DNA of 64,000 bases from Struthio camelus (taxonomy: Eukaryota; Chordata; Aves; Struthioniformes; Struthionidae): NCBI RefSeq assembly GCF_040807025.1, contig NC_090944.1, positions 3,004,068-3,068,067 on the forward strand, given 5' to 3'. Position 1 is the stretch's first letter. Every line of letters starts with the position of its first letter. A program made the translations under genes and the position numbers. A model generated the notes under the pieces. It was not told the DNA's origin. It made no database searches and was given only the letters and a program-made list of their open reading frames with translations. This document shows positions 61,601 to 64,000 of the stretch, piece after piece.

Positions 61601-64000
61601 CACAACAAACACACAGCCTACATCCCCTCTGCACCCCCATAACAGGCCCAACACCTCCAATACAAGCCCCAGATCCCCTCCACACTCGCACAACACGCCC
61701 AGCTCCCCTAACACAAGCCCAGATCCCCTCAGCACCACTATGACAAGTCCAGCACCCCCAACACAAGGCCCAGATCCCCTCTGCACCCCCACAACAAAGC
61801 CCAGCACACCAAACACAATGCCCAGATCCCCTCAGCACCCCCACCACAAGCCCAGCACACCAAACACAACGCCCAGATCCCCTCTGCACCCCCACCACAA
61901 GGCCCTGATCCCCTCTGCACTCCCAAAACACATCCAGCACCTCGAAAACAAGCCCCTGATCCCCTCAGTACCCCCAATACAAGGCCCCGTTCTCCTCAGC
62001 ACCCCCACCACAACGCCCAGATCCCCTCAGCACCCCCACCACAAGCCCAGCACCCCCAACACAATGCCCAGATCTCCTCTGCACCACGGAAAAAAAGGCC
62101 CAGCACCTCGAAAACATGGCCAGATCCCCTCAGCACCCCCACTACAAGCCCCGCATCTCCAAAACAATGCCCGAGATCCCCTCAGCAGCCCCACCACAAT
62201 GCCCAGATCCCCTCTGCACCCCCAACGCAATGCCCACATGCCCTCAGCACCCCTACCACAAGCCCAGCACCCCCTACAAAATGCCCCGATCCCCTCAGCA
62301 CCCCCACCACAAGCCCAGCATCCCCAACACAATGCCCAGATCTCCTCTGCACCACGGAAAAAAAGGCCCAGCACCTCGAAAACATGGCCAGATCCCCTCA
62401 GCACCCCCACTACAAGCCCCGCACCTCCAAAACAATGCCCCGATCAACTCAGCAGCCGCACCACAAGCCCTGAACCCCCAATGCAATACCCAGATCCCCT
62501 CAGCACCCCTACCACAAGCCTAGCACCCCCAACACAATGCCCCGATCCCCTCAGCAACCCCAAAACAAGGCCCACATCCCCTCAGCAAACCCATTACAAG
62601 ACCAGCTCCCCCGACACAAGGCCCACATCCCATCAGCAGCCCGACCACAAGCCCAGCACGCGTAACACAACACTGAGATCCCCTCTGCACCCCCACCACA
62701 AGCCCAGCACCCCCAGTGCAAGACCGAGCTCTCCTCAGCACCCCCACCACAAGCCCAGCACCCCCAACACAACGCCCAGCTCCCATCTGCACCGCAAAAA
62801 CAAGGCCTGCACACGCAACACAAGCCCAGCACCTCAAAAACAAGCCCAGATCCCCTCAGCACCCCCACAACAAGGCCCAGCAACTCCCAACACAACGCCC
62901 AGCTCCCCTCTGCACTTCCACAAAAAGCCCAGCAGCCTGCATGACAAGCCCAGCACCTCAAAACAAGCCCCATATTCCCTCAGCACCCCCACAAGAAGGT
63001 CCAGATCCCCTCAGCACTCCCATGACAAGCCCAGATCCCCTCTGCACTCCCACAAGCCCAACACAACAAACACACAGCCCAGATCCCCTCTGCACCCCCA
63101 TAACAGGCCCAACACCTCCAATACAAGCCCCAGATCCCCTCTGCACCCCCACCACAAGGCCCTGATCCCCTCTGCACTCCCAAAACACATCCAGCACCTC
63201 GAAAACAAGCCCCTGATCCCCTCAGTACCCCCAATACAAGGCCCCGTTCTCCTCAGCACCCCCACCACAACGCCCAGATCCCCTCAGCACCCCCACCACA
63301 AGCCCAGCACCCCCAACACAATGCCCAGATCTCCTCTGCACCACGGAAAAAAAGGCCCAGCACCTCAAAAACATGGCCAGATCCCCTCAGCACCCCCACT
63401 ACAAGCCCCGCATCTCCAAAACAATGCCCGAGATCCCCTCAGCAGCCCCACCACAATGCCCAGATCCCCTCTGCACCCCCAACGCAATGCCCACATGCCC
63501 TCAGCACCCCTATCACAAGCCCAGCACCCCCTACAAAATGCCCCGATCCCCTCAGCACCCCCACCACAAGCCCTGCACCCCCAACACAATGCCCCAGCTC
63601 CCCTCTGCACTTCCACAAAAAGCCCAGCAGCCTGCATGACAAGCCCAGCACCTCAAAACAAGCCCCATATTCCCTCAGCACCCCCACAAGAAGGTCCAGA
63701 TGCCCTCAGCACCCCCATGACAAGCCCAGATCCCCTCTGCACTCCCACAAGCCCAACACAACAAACACACAGCCCAGATCCCCTCTGCACCCCCATAACA
63801 GGCCCAACACCTCCAATACAAGCCCCAGATCCCCTCCGCACTGGCACTACACGCCCAGCCTCCCTAACACAAGCCAAGATCCCCTCAGCACCACTATGAC
63901 AAGTCCAGCACCCCCAACACAAGGCCCAGATCCCCTCTGCACCCCCACAACAAAGCCCAGCACCTCAAAAACAATGTCCAGATCCCCTCAGCAACCCCAA

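Larger units (their letters stand above)
20110..64000 (-). repeat. Giant satellite array (about 44 kb, continues past the window), C/A-rich on the + strand
   Basis: Built from a 20-21-bp module (CAGCACCCCCAACACAAGGCC and variants) and a 10-bp module (CAGATCCCCT). One 10-bp plus two 20-21-bp modules give a 51-bp unit (24931 to 24982). One plus one give a 31-bp unit (24900 to 24931). It is the reverse complement of the G-rich minisatellites at 3.8, 12.1 and 16 kb. Marker variants recur throughout, for example a CCACGGAAAAAAAGGCCC block and a CAGCAGCCTGCATGACAAGC block. Very long open frames on both strands follow from the 51-bp (17-codon) length and the scarcity of stops. They are not evidence of genes. 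Confidence 0.97.

Noticed and set aside
20110..64000. A CRISPR-like array of direct repeats with spacers
   Set aside because: The intervals are not unique spacers but variants of the same modules. The genome is vertebrate and no cas gene is present.

Overview
The window looks like vertebrate, very probably avian, genomic DNA. The evidence is a pair of chicken-repeat-1 (CR1)-type LINE 3' ends with the ATTCTGTGA-type tail, fragments of the interferon-induced very large GTPase (VLIG/GVIN/URGCP) family, short GT-AG introns in a GC-rich gene, and AATAAA polyadenylation signals. Nothing prokaryotic was seen. The species and chromosome cannot be told from the sequence alone.

Region 1 (1-18.0 kb) is a low-copy tandem duplication. 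Position 1 aligns with position 7573 (offset 7572). Each unit carries, all on the + strand, (a) the last exon and poly(A) signal of an unrecognised small gene whose product has a hydrophobic N-terminus, an RVRF motif and a Cys/Arg-rich tail, (b) a frameshifted VLIG pseudogene, (c) a G-rich minisatellite, (d) a CR1 3' end, and (e) a piece of VLIG C-terminal coding sequence. The one complete copy of the small gene (6404-8039, four inferred exons) lies at the junction. Unit 1 has lost a 728-bp block holding the VLIG G domain and about 1.6 kb of C-terminal sequence. Shared frameshifts in both units show that VLIG was already dead before the duplication. The small gene stays open in both units and differs mostly at synonymous sites.

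Region 2 (about 15.1-20.1 kb) holds a third G-rich minisatellite flanked by a 70-bp direct repeat, a promoter-like block with a perfect heat-shock element and two inverted CCAAT boxes, and degenerate, rearranged pieces of the small gene.

Region 3 (about 20.11 kb to the window end) is about 44 kb of one satellite that runs off the window. It is the same repeat family as the three small G-rich arrays but in the opposite orientation (C/A-rich on the + strand). It is built from a 20-21-bp module and a 10-bp module, giving 51-bp and 31-bp units. These are organised into nested higher-order repeats of about 0.8, 1.33, 2.3, 2.62, 3.5, 4.0 and 7.24 kb. Because 51 is a multiple of three and the unit has few stops, both strands contain long open frames (up to 843 codons) with 17-residue Pro-rich or Gly/Cys/Trp-rich repeats. 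I read these as by-products of the repeat, not genes.

The most interesting points are the undescribed RVRF gene family, the orientation switch of the satellite beside it, and the link between the satellite's small arrays and the breakpoints of the VLIG fragments.
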